Assembly (NCBI GenBank): GCA_965238025.1 | Contig: OZ250162.1 | Span: 1,364,001 to 1,428,000, forward strand | Source of the DNA: Pelagihabitans sp965238025 | GTDB lineage: Bacteria > Bacteroidota > Bacteroidia > Flavobacteriales > Flavobacteriaceae | DNA: 64,000 nucleotides | Reading direction: 5' to 3' | Shown: positions 52,666-61,280 of the stretch, piece by piece | Layout of the letters: the number at the start of each line of letters is the position of its first letter | How positions within the stretch are numbered: position 1 is the first letter of the stretch | The notes under the pieces: generated by a model | What the model was told of the DNA's origin: nothing | What the model saw: only the letters and a program-made list of their open reading frames with translations | Database searches by the model: none | Position numbers and translations under genes: made by a program

Positions 52666-53386
52666 GGAAGCATTGATAAACGGCTATTTTGAAAATTCCC
52701 TCGGCCAGGATCAATTGAAGGAATTTGAGCAGTTGTTGAAAACCGACCCCGATTTTGCATCTGAAGTCGATTTTCAGAAAGAATTGCAACGTTCGCTGAA
52801 AAAAGACGAACGCCAAGAAATCAAACAAATGTTCCGGGAGCTTAATACGGAGGTAAACAAACCCGAGACCAAAGTTTTTAGCTTACGTCCTTGGCTTGCC
52901 GCGGCTTCTATTGCCCTTCTTGTAGGCGTAGGTACTTGGGTGTTCTTTTTTAATAATCCAGAAGTGAATACCGGTGAGCTGTATGCCGCCAATTTTGCGC
53001 CCTATGAAAATGTGGTGCACCCTATTGAGCGTGGTACGCAGCTGGAAGATTTAAAAACAAGGGCCTTTACCGCCTACGAAAGTGAAGATTTTTCATTGGC
53101 ATTACAGCTCTTTAAAGAATTGGGCAATAAGCAAAAGGATGGGTATATTGATTTTTACAGTGCCATAGTATATATGCAGTTGGGAAATCATGCTAAGGCT
53201 ATTCCATTATTAAGAAGATATATTGATGCCGACGGGGAGCTGAAAGATCGCGCCACCTGGTATTTGGCCCTTTCCCACCTGAAGCTCGATGATTTGGACG
53301 CGAGTAAAACGGAATTGAAAAATTTGATTAGGATGGGGTCTTTTAAAAAAGGGGATGCAGAAAAACTATTGGAAACATTATCCTGA
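52658..53386 (+). CDS. Membrane-anchored TPR protein, probable anti-sigma factor
   Basis: This is a 242-residue protein. The N-terminal ~75 residues are a soluble helical domain (ALINGYFENSLGQDQLKEFEQLLKTDPDFASEVDFQ), typical of Bacteroidota anti-sigma N-termini. One transmembrane helix follows (WLAAASIALLVGVGTWVFFF). The periplasmic part has TPR-like pairs (AFTAYESEDFSLALQLFKELGN, DFYSAIVYMQLGNHAKAIPLLRRY, ATWYLALSHLKLDDLDASKTELKNL). The overlap with the sigma gene and this topology point to an anti-sigma factor that senses an envelope signal. Its end overlaps the convergent CHAT gene by 9 bp. Confidence 0.82.
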   Translation: MDKEALINGYFENSLGQDQLKEFEQLLKTDPDFASEVDFQKELQRSLKKDERQEIKQMFRELNTEVNKPETKVFSLRPWLAAASIALLVGVGTWVFFFNNPEVNTGELYAANFAPYENVVHPIERGTQLEDLKTRAFTAYESEDFSLALQLFKELGNKQKDGYIDFYSAIVYMQLGNHAKAIPLLRRYIDADGELKDRATWYLALSHLKLDDLDASKTELKNLIRMGSFKKGDAEKLLETLS

Positions 53387-56221
53387 TATTTTCCTCTTCA
53401 TATAATAGACAATTAGTACCATTATAGGTATTGCCAGTAACCACAACCAGAATGAAAGCGGGTTGTTAATGGGATCTGCATTACCAGAAACTACAAAAGC
53501 CGCCCAATAGTAAGGTTGCCTCAACAACTCATCATCAGTAGTTTCCAAATACTTCAACTTTGCCTCCCGGAGTGCTTCGGGCTTCGATTTTCCCTTACTA
53601 AGGTTTTCGTAGAAATATTCCATCAATTTTACGGTGCTCTTATCATTGATTTTCCAAAGTGTAGTGACCAAAGACTTTGCCCCAGCATAATAGAAACCCT
53701 TAGAAAGGCTCATCATACCTTGCCCCTTTTGTAATTTTCCGATTCCTGTCTGACAGGCGCTTAAGACAACCAACTCAGTGTCAAGCGAAGTATTATATAG
53801 GTCTTTAATATAAAGAATGTGGTCTTCTTCTTTTTCACTAAAGGCCAAATAGGAATAATCTGGAAATTCATCATTAGCGGAAGCATGGGTTGCTAGGTGA
53901 ACAATACCGGCCTCGGGGGATTGGGCCTTAAAATTTTCCAATGAGGCCCGTTTGCGCAAGAAAGTTTTAGTATCAAAATAGGTGCTGATTTTTGCCACTT
54001 CATCATCATTGTAAAGCAACTGGCCAAATTCACGTTCTTCATTTGCAACTGGCGTATCGTTAAAGCTTGGAGCAAAAGCCAATACTTCTATTTTTTTTGA
54101 CTTTTGCCTCTCTTTTAACTCGATTAGGGTGTTAATGGAGTTACCATAACTTATAGCATGGGTCTTTAAAAGAAAACCGCCTTCGTTTTGTAGTAGATCA
54201 AAAGGTAAATAATGCAATACATCATCAGCGATTAGTATCAGATTTTCACTATCAAATTGGTCTAAGGGCTTTTTTAAAATTTTAGTATACAGCGTAGTGC
54301 CTAATTCTGAAATAATAGTATTAGTTTGACTAATTGATGGACTTGAAATCAGCTGATAAAAGTCGCGTACCATTTTGCGATCCGATTCTAAAAAAGGGAG
54401 TTTTAGAAACTTCTCGTCAGAACTGTTTACAGTGATTGCATAGAGATGACTTGGGGTCATTGTGAAGGAAATCAAAGTCTCGTTATCCTGCAAGATTTTG
54501 TTTCGTATTATACCCAAATCCAGAGTGCTGCTTTGGTATTTTAAATCATGGTATTTCGGGAATTTCACTTTTACTGTATCCAAAAAGCTATAGTATTCCT
54601 GTTTCAACTTAAATAGCTCTTCCGAAAAAGCATCGTTAATTTCAATGGCATTGAAATTTTTCTTTTCAAGGTTTGTGATCTTGGCCCTAAGTTGAGATTC
54701 CCGATCTAGTACCGTATTCGAAACATTCCCATATTTTGTTGCTTGTGCGCCCCGGAGTGCTTCAAGAAGTAAAAAGTCTTTGTTCTTTTCGCTGATATTT
54801 ACCGCTAATTGCAGTGTTTTATTTGAAGGATTAATTTCATAGACCATATGTGCGATTTCCAACATTCTATGAAAAACAGGATATGCTTTTTCGGCTAAGA
54901 ACTGTTTGTCGAGTTTGCTATCGAATTCCTTTTTGAGCAGATCAAAGGTTTTAAGAATATCATTGCTTGTGCTCAAAGCCATATCTAAATATGTGGTATC
55001 CTCTTTGGTTTGATACATTCCATATAGAAGTTGCAATTTGATATCCAACAAATTAAGTAGTTGGGTTTTTGAAAATACTTTTCGAGGATCTGGGTTATTT
55101 TCAATCTTGTCGATTTTGATGTTTCTTCCTGCGGAAGCGAAAGCTTTTTGAATTTCCGGCAAGCCTTCTTGAAAGTTCTCTTTTTTTAAATAATATTCAG
55201 CAATTTTACCATGAACTTCGGCAATGTCTTGATGAGGTTTTTGTTGTCGATATTGCAAAAACGCTTCTAGCGCCTTTGCATAGCTTTTCAAGGCCATATT
55301 GTCTTCTCCTAATCCCGAATAAACATCCCCATATAAAACCAATGCATCTTTATAAAAGGGGTCGTCCTCAATAAGATATTCTTGACTTTCATCAAGATAT
55401 AGAAGTGCTTTTTTTAGACTATCCTGTTTAACAAAATTTAAAGTTGCTCTTTGATAAACGTTGAGAAGATTATTCTTAAATTTTTTATCTTTTTTATAGT
55501 ATCGTTTATACGTATCTAAGCTAGGAATCAACAGAGCATTTGCCTTTTCGAAAAGGTGTAATTGCCCATATAATTGAGCTAAAAGCTGGTTAACGTTTGC
55601 TAAATAGTCTTCGTTATCATTTTCTAAATGAACATTTTGATCTATTAGGGAAATATTCTGCCGATAATATTGTTCCGACAATTCATATTTGCCCGTATGC
55701 TTGTAAATACCTCCTAAAAAATTATTGACCCTAAAAAGATCGGTCGTACTCTCTAAACTTGGCTCGGACAAATGACTTGTTCGAAATTGTGTATGAAGTT
55801 TGAGAAAATAGTCTTTAGCCTTTTCGAATTCTTTCAGCTTGTAAAAGTAGTTGCCGGTATTTAAAAGATAACTGGTCTCATATGACTCATAATCTTCTAG
55901 TTTACCTTTGAGAGAATCAAGCTCTAATATGGTTTTGGTGCGATCCAAAATATCGCTTGAGACTTCCAAATCAAAATGATAATCACTGGTGTAGATATAG
56001 TAAGACAAAATATACAATCGCCAATCGTAATCTTTTATTTTTGAAGCAAGGCTGTCTGCGGCCTCAAAATAATGATAGGCTCTGTCTTTGTCAATGAACA
56101 TTTTATCATACCCCTGATCAAAGTAATCAGAGGTCAGTTGTTCGATACTTGAATTATCCTGAGAGAAGAGCCCCAAAGAAAAAAGAAAGATTAACAAAAA
56201 TAACTTCATAAAATGTTTCAT
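53378..56221 (-). CDS. TPR-CHAT protein (caspase-like protease), exported with a C-terminal membrane helix
   Basis: This is a large protein of 947 residues from the ATG at 56221 (MKHFMKLFLLIFLFSLGLFSQ, a signal peptide); the ATG at 56209 is possible, and the open frame reaches an ATG at 56293 overlapping the previous gene. About 500 residues of TPR repeats (LSEQYYRQNISLI, ALKSYAKALEAFLQYR) and a coiled coil are followed by a CHAT domain with the catalytic dyad His779 (HLATHAS) and Cys823 (LSACQTG). A C-terminal helix (WLWLLAIPIMVLIVYYM) ends in basic residues. The CHAT domain would face the periplasm, so it may act on envelope proteins. Second gene of the 56945 operon. Confidence 0.9.
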   Translation of the reverse strand: MKHFMKLFLLIFLFSLGLFSQDNSSIEQLTSDYFDQGYDKMFIDKDRAYHYFEAADSLASKIKDYDWRLYILSYYIYTSDYHFDLEVSSDILDRTKTILELDSLKGKLEDYESYETSYLLNTGNYFYKLKEFEKAKDYFLKLHTQFRTSHLSEPSLESTTDLFRVNNFLGGIYKHTGKYELSEQYYRQNISLIDQNVHLENDNEDYLANVNQLLAQLYGQLHLFEKANALLIPSLDTYKRYYKKDKKFKNNLLNVYQRATLNFVKQDSLKKALLYLDESQEYLIEDDPFYKDALVLYGDVYSGLGEDNMALKSYAKALEAFLQYRQQKPHQDIAEVHGKIAEYYLKKENFQEGLPEIQKAFASAGRNIKIDKIENNPDPRKVFSKTQLLNLLDIKLQLLYGMYQTKEDTTYLDMALSTSNDILKTFDLLKKEFDSKLDKQFLAEKAYPVFHRMLEIAHMVYEINPSNKTLQLAVNISEKNKDFLLLEALRGAQATKYGNVSNTVLDRESQLRAKITNLEKKNFNAIEINDAFSEELFKLKQEYYSFLDTVKVKFPKYHDLKYQSSTLDLGIIRNKILQDNETLISFTMTPSHLYAITVNSSDEKFLKLPFLESDRKMVRDFYQLISSPSISQTNTIISELGTTLYTKILKKPLDQFDSENLILIADDVLHYLPFDLLQNEGGFLLKTHAISYGNSINTLIELKERQKSKKIEVLAFAPSFNDTPVANEEREFGQLLYNDDEVAKISTYFDTKTFLRKRASLENFKAQSPEAGIVHLATHASANDEFPDYSYLAFSEKEEDHILYIKDLYNTSLDTELVVLSACQTGIGKLQKGQGMMSLSKGFYYAGAKSLVTTLWKINDKSTVKLMEYFYENLSKGKSKPEALREAKLKYLETTDDELLRQPYYWAAFVVSGNADPINNPLSFWLWLLAIPIMVLIVYYMKRKISG

Positions 56222-56224
56222 CCC

Positions 56225-56252
56225 AAAAAGCCTCGAATAGGTTTCGAGGCTT
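56225..56252 (-). terminator. Hairpin with T tract just before the CHAT start codon
   Basis: On the minus strand AAGCCTCGAA (56252-56243) pairs with TTCGAGGCTT (56237-56228), followed by TTTTT and then the ATG at 56221. It has the form of an intrinsic terminator or attenuator located between the lipoprotein gene and the CHAT gene. It may lower CHAT expression relative to the first gene. Confidence 0.65.
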
Positions 56253-56285
56253 AAGTTAAAACTTTTAAAAGCACTGGTAGGTGTA

Positions 56286-56945
56286 TTATTCACATTGTAC
56301 GGGTACCCTATAGGTTATTTCACCGCCATCCGCAAATTCGAAGGGTTTTGTCACTTCTATATATCCACCGCAGCAATTATTTGTTTCCAAGGTTATACCT
56401 ATCATCTGGTTGCTATCTTCGATCGGGTTCATATCAACAATGTCGCTACACCCTTCCCCGTCACTATTTATTAGTTGAATAGTGGTGCCGTCAACCTGAT
56501 CTTCTGGCACCCAAATGTTAAGTAATTCTGGAATTCGAATAGGGCAGTTAAATTGACACCCCTTACCTTCAGTGCAAGGGTTGGGTCTAGGGGCTGGACA
56601 TTTTTTTCCGCCTGGGCATAGCTTAATAAGCAGTTCGTCTAGTATACCTTGGGTTTCAAGATTTTCCTCAATTAGTCCCATTGTTTGTTCAAGAATTGGC
56701 ACCATTGAGTCATCGCCCTGCTCCACCGCTTGCATCTGCTGTTCTTTCAGACAATTCAGTTCTGTAAATTCGGTTTCAAGAAAAAGTTGATGTAAAGAAA
56801 GTTCGGTAAATTCACCACCTTCCCCAAATTCACTCCCTTGAAAATTTGTAGCGTTTAAGTCCTCTTCCGAACTGTTGGTCTCATTTGCGCAAGCGCTAGT
56901 GAATAGCACTAGGGCAATTAAAATTAAATTGTTCATTGTTTTCAT
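56286..56945 (-). CDS. Cys-rich lipoprotein upstream of the CHAT gene, function unknown
   Basis: This is a 219-residue lipoprotein (lipobox FTSAC; an internal ATG at 56936 is an alternative start). The mature part has an acidic start, a helical region (ETEFTELNCLKEQQMQAVEQGDDSM), a Pro/Cys-rich stretch with CPGGKKCPAPRPNPC and GKGCQFNCP, and a C-terminal beta domain with NNCCGGYIEV and final VPVQCE. The many Cys suggest disulfides in the periplasm. It shares candidate promoter C and an operon with the TPR-CHAT gene. No family is known to me; it might be a substrate or cofactor for the CHAT protein. Confidence 0.78.
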   Translation of the reverse strand: MKTMNNLILIALVLFTSACANETNSSEEDLNATNFQGSEFGEGGEFTELSLHQLFLETEFTELNCLKEQQMQAVEQGDDSMVPILEQTMGLIEENLETQGILDELLIKLCPGGKKCPAPRPNPCTEGKGCQFNCPIRIPELLNIWVPEDQVDGTTIQLINSDGEGCSDIVDMNPIEDSNQMIGITLETNNCCGGYIEVTKPFEFADGGEITYRVPVQCE

Positions 56946-56969
56946 TTTTTATGGTTTTTTCATTGATTA

Positions 56970-56996
56970 GTACTTAGGTTTTTAAAAAGTAAACAT
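56970..56996 (-). promoter_or_regulatory. Candidate ECF promoter C (before the 56945 operon)
   Basis: Minus strand: ATGTTTACTTTTT (56996-56984), 10 nt, GTAC (56973-56970), 24 nt before the ATG at 56945. It is identical in the 13-mer and equal in spacing to candidates A and B. Confidence 0.65.
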
Positions 56997-57117
56997 CGCC
57001 ACCTTAATTTGTCAAAATACGATCTAAGGCATGCATGCTATTCAAAAGTTGTATAGACGGACCATTTTTTTGTGTACTAGGCATTATTATTGGTTTAAAT
57101 GGGTTTTGATAAAACTT

Positions 57118-60100
57118 TTAAGGCTTGTATACCACAAATGAAAAGGGAATATCTTGGGGGAACCCAGTAAAATTATAAGTTGTGATTGCAAGATTGTTAT
57201 CGGGAGTGCCCTGATAGTAGCTGATAAACCCAGGTTGACCTGTACCAGATACTACCCCCGCCAATGATACACTTGCCGTATGGGTATTGGTGCTAAAAGT
57301 TCCCTCAGCTCCGATCAATATGATACGATAGCTTCCGGTATCACCACTCACTGTAAAATTACCACTACCATTCAATATGACCCCATTGATATCTACCGTC
57401 CCGTAGGCTATTGGAATCATATTGGCTGTTCCGGTAGCAGCGCTATGAACTTCTCCGTTCGTATTAATATCACCATTAACATCTAGTTTAGTCGTAGGAT
57501 TAACGGTGCCAATACCCACATTGCCATCACCGGTTATTGTCATTCTGTCTGCTGCTCCCAGGTCGTTTGCAAACCAAAAATTGAGTTTCGAACTTGCCGC
57601 TCCTGTAGCTCCGTTACGAGCGGTTCCGGCAATATGCCACTGGGCTCCGGCATGAAATGTATTCTTAAAAGCCAGTCGTGCATAATCGTCTTGGTCCTCG
57701 TTCAAAACAAGTTGCGGAAAAGAGGTAGTAGAATTCGCCGCAATTTCAGTTCTCCCTGTGGGTACAAAAACACCAATGCCAACATTACCAGCAGTATAGT
57801 TAATATCCGTACCGGCCTGAGACCAAAGCGAACCTCCACCTCCACCCGAACCAATGACCAAATTACCATTGGCATCGGCAACTACATTACCTCCGGCACC
57901 CGCTAGAGTACTAGACCTGATTCCTCCCTCTACATCAAGGGAAGCAGATGGGGAAAGGGTGCCGATGCCAACAAATTGGTCGGTAACCGTTAGGATATCA
58001 TTGGAGCCGCCACCAAGAATCATGCGGTCAGTACCTCCTTCGGCCCTTATACGAACGTCACCTGCTCCAGCACCGGTTGTTGCAACCCCGATTTTTAGCC
58101 TGTGACTTGGATTGCCGATGCGGAAATCCCCTTCGGTGGAACCAGGGTCCCAATTTCCGCCAAGGATGTCTAATTTGGCCGCGGGACTATCATTACCTAT
58201 TCCAAGGTTTCCATTTGCCAGAAGGGTCATCCAATTGGTACCACTTGACCCGGTATCATAATAGAAATTTATCTTGTCAGTATCCCCATCACCGTTGGCA
58301 AGTCCAGCGATATGCCAAAATGCATTTGATTGGTCGTTTTGGAACTCTAATCTTGCATAGTCATTGCCTTCTTCTTCCAATGCTAATTGTGGCGTAAAGA
58401 TTCCGGAATCGCTTTTAATGTGTAATTTTCCATCCGGCAGGTCGGTTCCCAAGCCCGCATTACCGCCATCGTAATAGATATTGCTTCCGTTTTCTTGCCA
58501 CAACGAACTTCCGCTACTACCAGAACCAATAACCAAGTTACCATTGGCATCGGCCACGACATTACGTTGGCCCGTTCCAATCAGGTCTGTAGAGCGTATA
58601 TTACCTCCTACATCCAATTTAGCAACAGGGTTAGAATTGTTTACCCCTACATTGCCATTCCCTAAAATGGTCATTCTATCTTGACCGACTGCACCGTCGT
58701 GATAATAGAAATTTAGTTTGCTTTCGTTACTGGTGCTTTTTGTCAACCCGGCAATGTTCCAAAAGGAATTCACTTGGTCATTTGATAATTCTATACGCGC
58801 ATAGTCGTCCCCTGTTTCCTCGAGTTTTAATTGCGGTGTGCCAACAAATGAATCGTGTACTACATGCATTTTCGCTGTTGGGTCCTGAGTGCCAATACCC
58901 ACATTGCCGACACCGGTTGAAAGGGCGGCCCGGCCAGCGGGGGTCGTATAGAAAAAGCCACCAATACCGCCGCCGAGACCATAACCCAATACCCCGTGTC
59001 CTGTCGCTGAATTGGAGACTCCTTGTACTCCGGCTAGAAAACTATTTTCCGCATAACCGTAAACACCATGTCCACTGGTTGAATAGCCCAGAACACCTGC
59101 CGTATTATTTGGAATTGTCGCCCCATCGGTTCCTGTGCTTCCTACTACGCCATAGGTTGCGCCATCATAATTGTGTGCATGAAATGCAGCACCGGCCTCT
59201 GATACCTCCCCATAATAGGGCAATGTCAATCCGCTTCCACCAGATGGTAGGGTAACTACTCCGCCATCGGTTAGGCTTAGTTCATTAGTTCCCGAATCAA
59301 AGCTTAAGGTCTGAATTTCGTTGGTCGGGTCGGCATCGGCATCTGTACCCCCACTAGGGATGGTTACTGAATTGCCAAAAGTTAGACTTAGTTCATTTGT
59401 GGTCGCATTAAAGCTTAAATTTTGAAGTTCGTTATTTGGGTCGGCGTCATTGTCATCAATATAATCCCCGAGGTCAACACTCCCTGCTCCGCTTTCAATG
59501 GAAAGTACATCACCGATAAGTTCCAAGTTTTGGTCATCGCTACCACCAGGTGGTACAATGGGTGCCAAGTCAATTGTGGATCCATCGGAAATCGTTAACT
59601 CCGTACCGACCAATGAAATATCCTGTAGTTCGTTTGTCGGATCTGCATCTGCATCTGTACCGCCACTGGGTATGGTTACACTATTGCCATCCGATAGGCT
59701 TAATTCATTTGTTCCGGAATCAAAGCTTAGAGTTTGAAATTCGTTGGTCGGGTCGGCATCGGCATCTGTACCGCCACTGGGAATGGTTACACTGTTACCA
59801 TCCGATAGGCTTAGTTCATTTGTTCCGGCATCGAAGCTTAGGTTTTGTAACTCGTTTGTCGGGTCGGCATCTGCATCGGTTCCACCACTTGGAATAATAA
59901 CCGAGTTACCATCGGAAAGACTCAATTCGTTTGTTCCCGGATCAAAGCTTAAGGTCTGGAGTTCATTGTTGCTATCTGCATCCTCATCATCAACATATGA
60001 GCTTAGGTCTACCGAACCTGAACCATCTTGAATTGTTAATATGTCTCCGGTAAGTACTAGCCCTTGATCATCAGTATCAATAGTGCCTCCGCCCGCCAAG

Positions 60101-60567
60101 GCATCTATAGCCTCTTGGGTATTGGCTGCTGAAAGTCCTGTGGCAGAATTATCATAGGGCACCTCGGCTGCCGATTGGCTTGCATCACCCGAACTAAGGG
60201 CATAGGGTACCGCCATCATTTCGGTAGTGCCTATTTCACTTCCATTTATAGAAACGGTTACAAATGTTGCACCACTGCCCCAGGGAATGCTATTATAGTC
60301 TCCGGAAGTGGTATTGCCGTTTCCGATTTTAAGACTGAAGACTCCGTTGGTATCTGTGGTAATAGAATGATTTTCAGAATATGTAGGTGTCGCCACCGGG
60401 CTCCCTATTTTTAAATCGATACCAAGCACCATGTTCTCACCGGCCATTAATTGGTTTTCCGCGTTGCGGGCCACACCCTGGTAGTTGATAAAGTTTTTTT
60501 GTGCTTCCTGGGCATTTATGATTCCGAAGAACAACAATGCTATACTAATCAAGTAATTCTTTTTCAT
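57118..60567 (-). CDS. Large secreted surface protein with tandem 37-residue repeats and beta-structured modules
   Basis: This is a 1149-residue protein with a signal peptide ending INAQ. The N-terminal domain (about 25-130, INYQGVARNAENQLMAGENM, MMAVPYALSSGD) is common in Bacteroidota adhesin-like proteins. Residues 201-446 contain NEL-Q-x-LSFD-x-GTNELSLSDGNSV repeats, exact 37-residue period in the first four units. The rest has three to four longer modules, each with GNVGIGT, KLDVxG, DANGNLVIGSG and DYARIEL/F. The C-terminal ~130 residues are a different beta domain, and no T9SS tail is seen. Phage tail-fibre-like modules are present, but no phage genes lie nearby. Probable surface or appendage protein, 6 bp after the T9SS protein gene. 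Confidence 0.82.
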   Translation of the reverse strand: MKKNYLISIALLFFGIINAQEAQKNFINYQGVARNAENQLMAGENMVLGIDLKIGSPVATPTYSENHSITTDTNGVFSLKIGNGNTTSGDYNSIPWGSGATFVTVSINGSEIGTTEMMAVPYALSSGDASQSAAEVPYDNSATGLSAANTQEAIDALAGGGTIDTDDQGLVLTGDILTIQDGSGSVDLSSYVDDEDADSNNELQTLSFDPGTNELSLSDGNSVIIPSGGTDADADPTNELQNLSFDAGTNELSLSDGNSVTIPSGGTDADADPTNEFQTLSFDSGTNELSLSDGNSVTIPSGGTDADADPTNELQDISLVGTELTISDGSTIDLAPIVPPGGSDDQNLELIGDVLSIESGAGSVDLGDYIDDNDADPNNELQNLSFNATTNELSLTFGNSVTIPSGGTDADADPTNEIQTLSFDSGTNELSLTDGGVVTLPSGGSGLTLPYYGEVSEAGAAFHAHNYDGATYGVVGSTGTDGATIPNNTAGVLGYSTSGHGVYGYAENSFLAGVQGVSNSATGHGVLGYGLGGGIGGFFYTTPAGRAALSTGVGNVGIGTQDPTAKMHVVHDSFVGTPQLKLEETGDDYARIELSNDQVNSFWNIAGLTKSTSNESKLNFYYHDGAVGQDRMTILGNGNVGVNNSNPVAKLDVGGNIRSTDLIGTGQRNVVADANGNLVIGSGSSGSSLWQENGSNIYYDGGNAGLGTDLPDGKLHIKSDSGIFTPQLALEEEGNDYARLEFQNDQSNAFWHIAGLANGDGDTDKINFYYDTGSSGTNWMTLLANGNLGIGNDSPAAKLDILGGNWDPGSTEGDFRIGNPSHRLKIGVATTGAGAGDVRIRAEGGTDRMILGGGSNDILTVTDQFVGIGTLSPSASLDVEGGIRSSTLAGAGGNVVADANGNLVIGSGGGGGSLWSQAGTDINYTAGNVGIGVFVPTGRTEIAANSTTSFPQLVLNEDQDDYARLAFKNTFHAGAQWHIAGTARNGATGAASSKLNFWFANDLGAADRMTITGDGNVGIGTVNPTTKLDVNGDINTNGEVHSAATGTANMIPIAYGTVDINGVILNGSGNFTVSGDTGSYRIILIGAEGTFSTNTHTASVSLAGVVSGTGQPGFISYYQGTPDNNLAITTYNFTGFPQDIPFSFVVYKP
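59230..59967 (-). repeat. Coding 111-bp tandem repeats in the large surface protein
   Basis: Residues 201, 238, 275 and 312 each start a unit of exactly 37 residues (NEL/FQ...IPSGGTDADADPT); two more units follow after a spacer of about 67 residues (around residues 379-445). The DNA is also strongly repeated, so recombination could change the copy number in frame. Confidence 0.9.
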
Positions 60568-60572
60568 GGTCC

Positions 60573-61052
60573 CTAGTTTTTAATAACCTTAAATAATTTG
60601 TCTTTGGAATTTCCTTCTACAAAAACCTGCAATACATAAACTCCTTCTGCAAGGATACTAGCATCTAGTAGATGTTGAGTTTGGGTCTCGTCTACTTTTT
60701 TCTTCATTATCAATCGACCGTCTATCGCAAAAAGTGTAATACCATATACTCTTTGATTATTTGTAAAAATGTTCAGTTGGTCTTCTACAGGGTTTGGAAA
60801 GACGACGATTCCGCCAAGTTCTTCCTCGGGAACCAAGGGTTCAACAATAAGACTTCCGGCCCAAAAGCCCTGGTCTACGGAAAAATCATTCAGAACCAGC
60901 CCAATAAGGGGCTCGCCCAAGGTGGAATTCAACTGTATTTCAGCATTGGCCATGGCCTCACCACCACTGGCGATTACCATTTTATCTATAGCTTGAGCAT
61001 TGGCATAGGTTACCGCACCTAGTAAAAAGAATGTAAGTAGTAGTTTCATCAT
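60573..61052 (-). CDS. T9SS type A sorting-domain protein
   Basis: This is a 159-residue secreted protein (signal MMKLLLTFFLLGAVTYANAQ). The short mature region (KMVIASGGEAMANAEIQLNSTLGEPLIG, DQGFWAGSL) is followed by a type IX secretion sorting domain (VVFPNPVEDQLNIFTNN, LILAEGVYVLQVF-type strands, ending LFKVIKN). The start is at 61052 rather than the longer frame at 61100 because the signal peptide begins there. It directly precedes the large surface protein gene, so the two may be co-exported or assembled together. Confidence 0.85.
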   Translation of the reverse strand: MMKLLLTFFLLGAVTYANAQAIDKMVIASGGEAMANAEIQLNSTLGEPLIGLVLNDFSVDQGFWAGSLIVEPLVPEEELGGIVVFPNPVEDQLNIFTNNQRVYGITLFAIDGRLIMKKKVDETQTQHLLDASILAEGVYVLQVFVEGNSKDKLFKVIKN

Positions 61053-61183
61053 ATCGTGGTCTGTTCTTCCCTTATGTACTATAAAAGAAAAGGTTAACAA
61101 TTCTCAAAAATGCTTTAGACGAATAATTTTGTCTAAATGGATGGAGGGAATCGCGTAAGGAGCCTATACGATGGGGGAGGTGT

Positions 61184-61276
61184 CTAAGTTGTGGCTGCGG
61201 TAATCATCAATATTAATGAGATTAACATCATGCCTATTAGAATAATCATTACTGGATTGAGTCTGTTGGTTTTCAT
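61184..61276 (-). CDS. Putative 30-residue membrane microprotein
   Basis: ATG at 61276 to TAG at 61184-61186, encoding a peptide that starts MKTNRLNPVMIILIGMM and continues as one long hydrophobic helix. It begins 5 bp after the stop of the upstream secreted-protein gene on the same strand, and a basic residue precedes the helix. Position and composition support a real small gene, but no homologue can be named. Confidence 0.45.
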   Translation of the reverse strand: MKTNRLNPVMIILIGMMLISLILMITAATT

Positions 61277-61280
61277 AATT

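Noticed and set aside
58740..59255. Long plus-strand ORF of 171 residues opposite the surface-protein gene
   Set aside because: Its His/Arg-rich composition is an antisense shadow of the repetitive Gly/Asp/Ser coding sequence.
59230..59967. Regularly spaced repeats that could suggest a CRISPR array
   Set aside because: The repeats are coding, 111 bp long, without unique spacers, and keep an open frame in the 1149-residue protein.
57118..60567. Prophage tail-fibre locus
   Set aside because: No capsid, terminase, integrase or lysis genes nearby; the signal peptide and N-terminal domain fit a bacterial surface protein.
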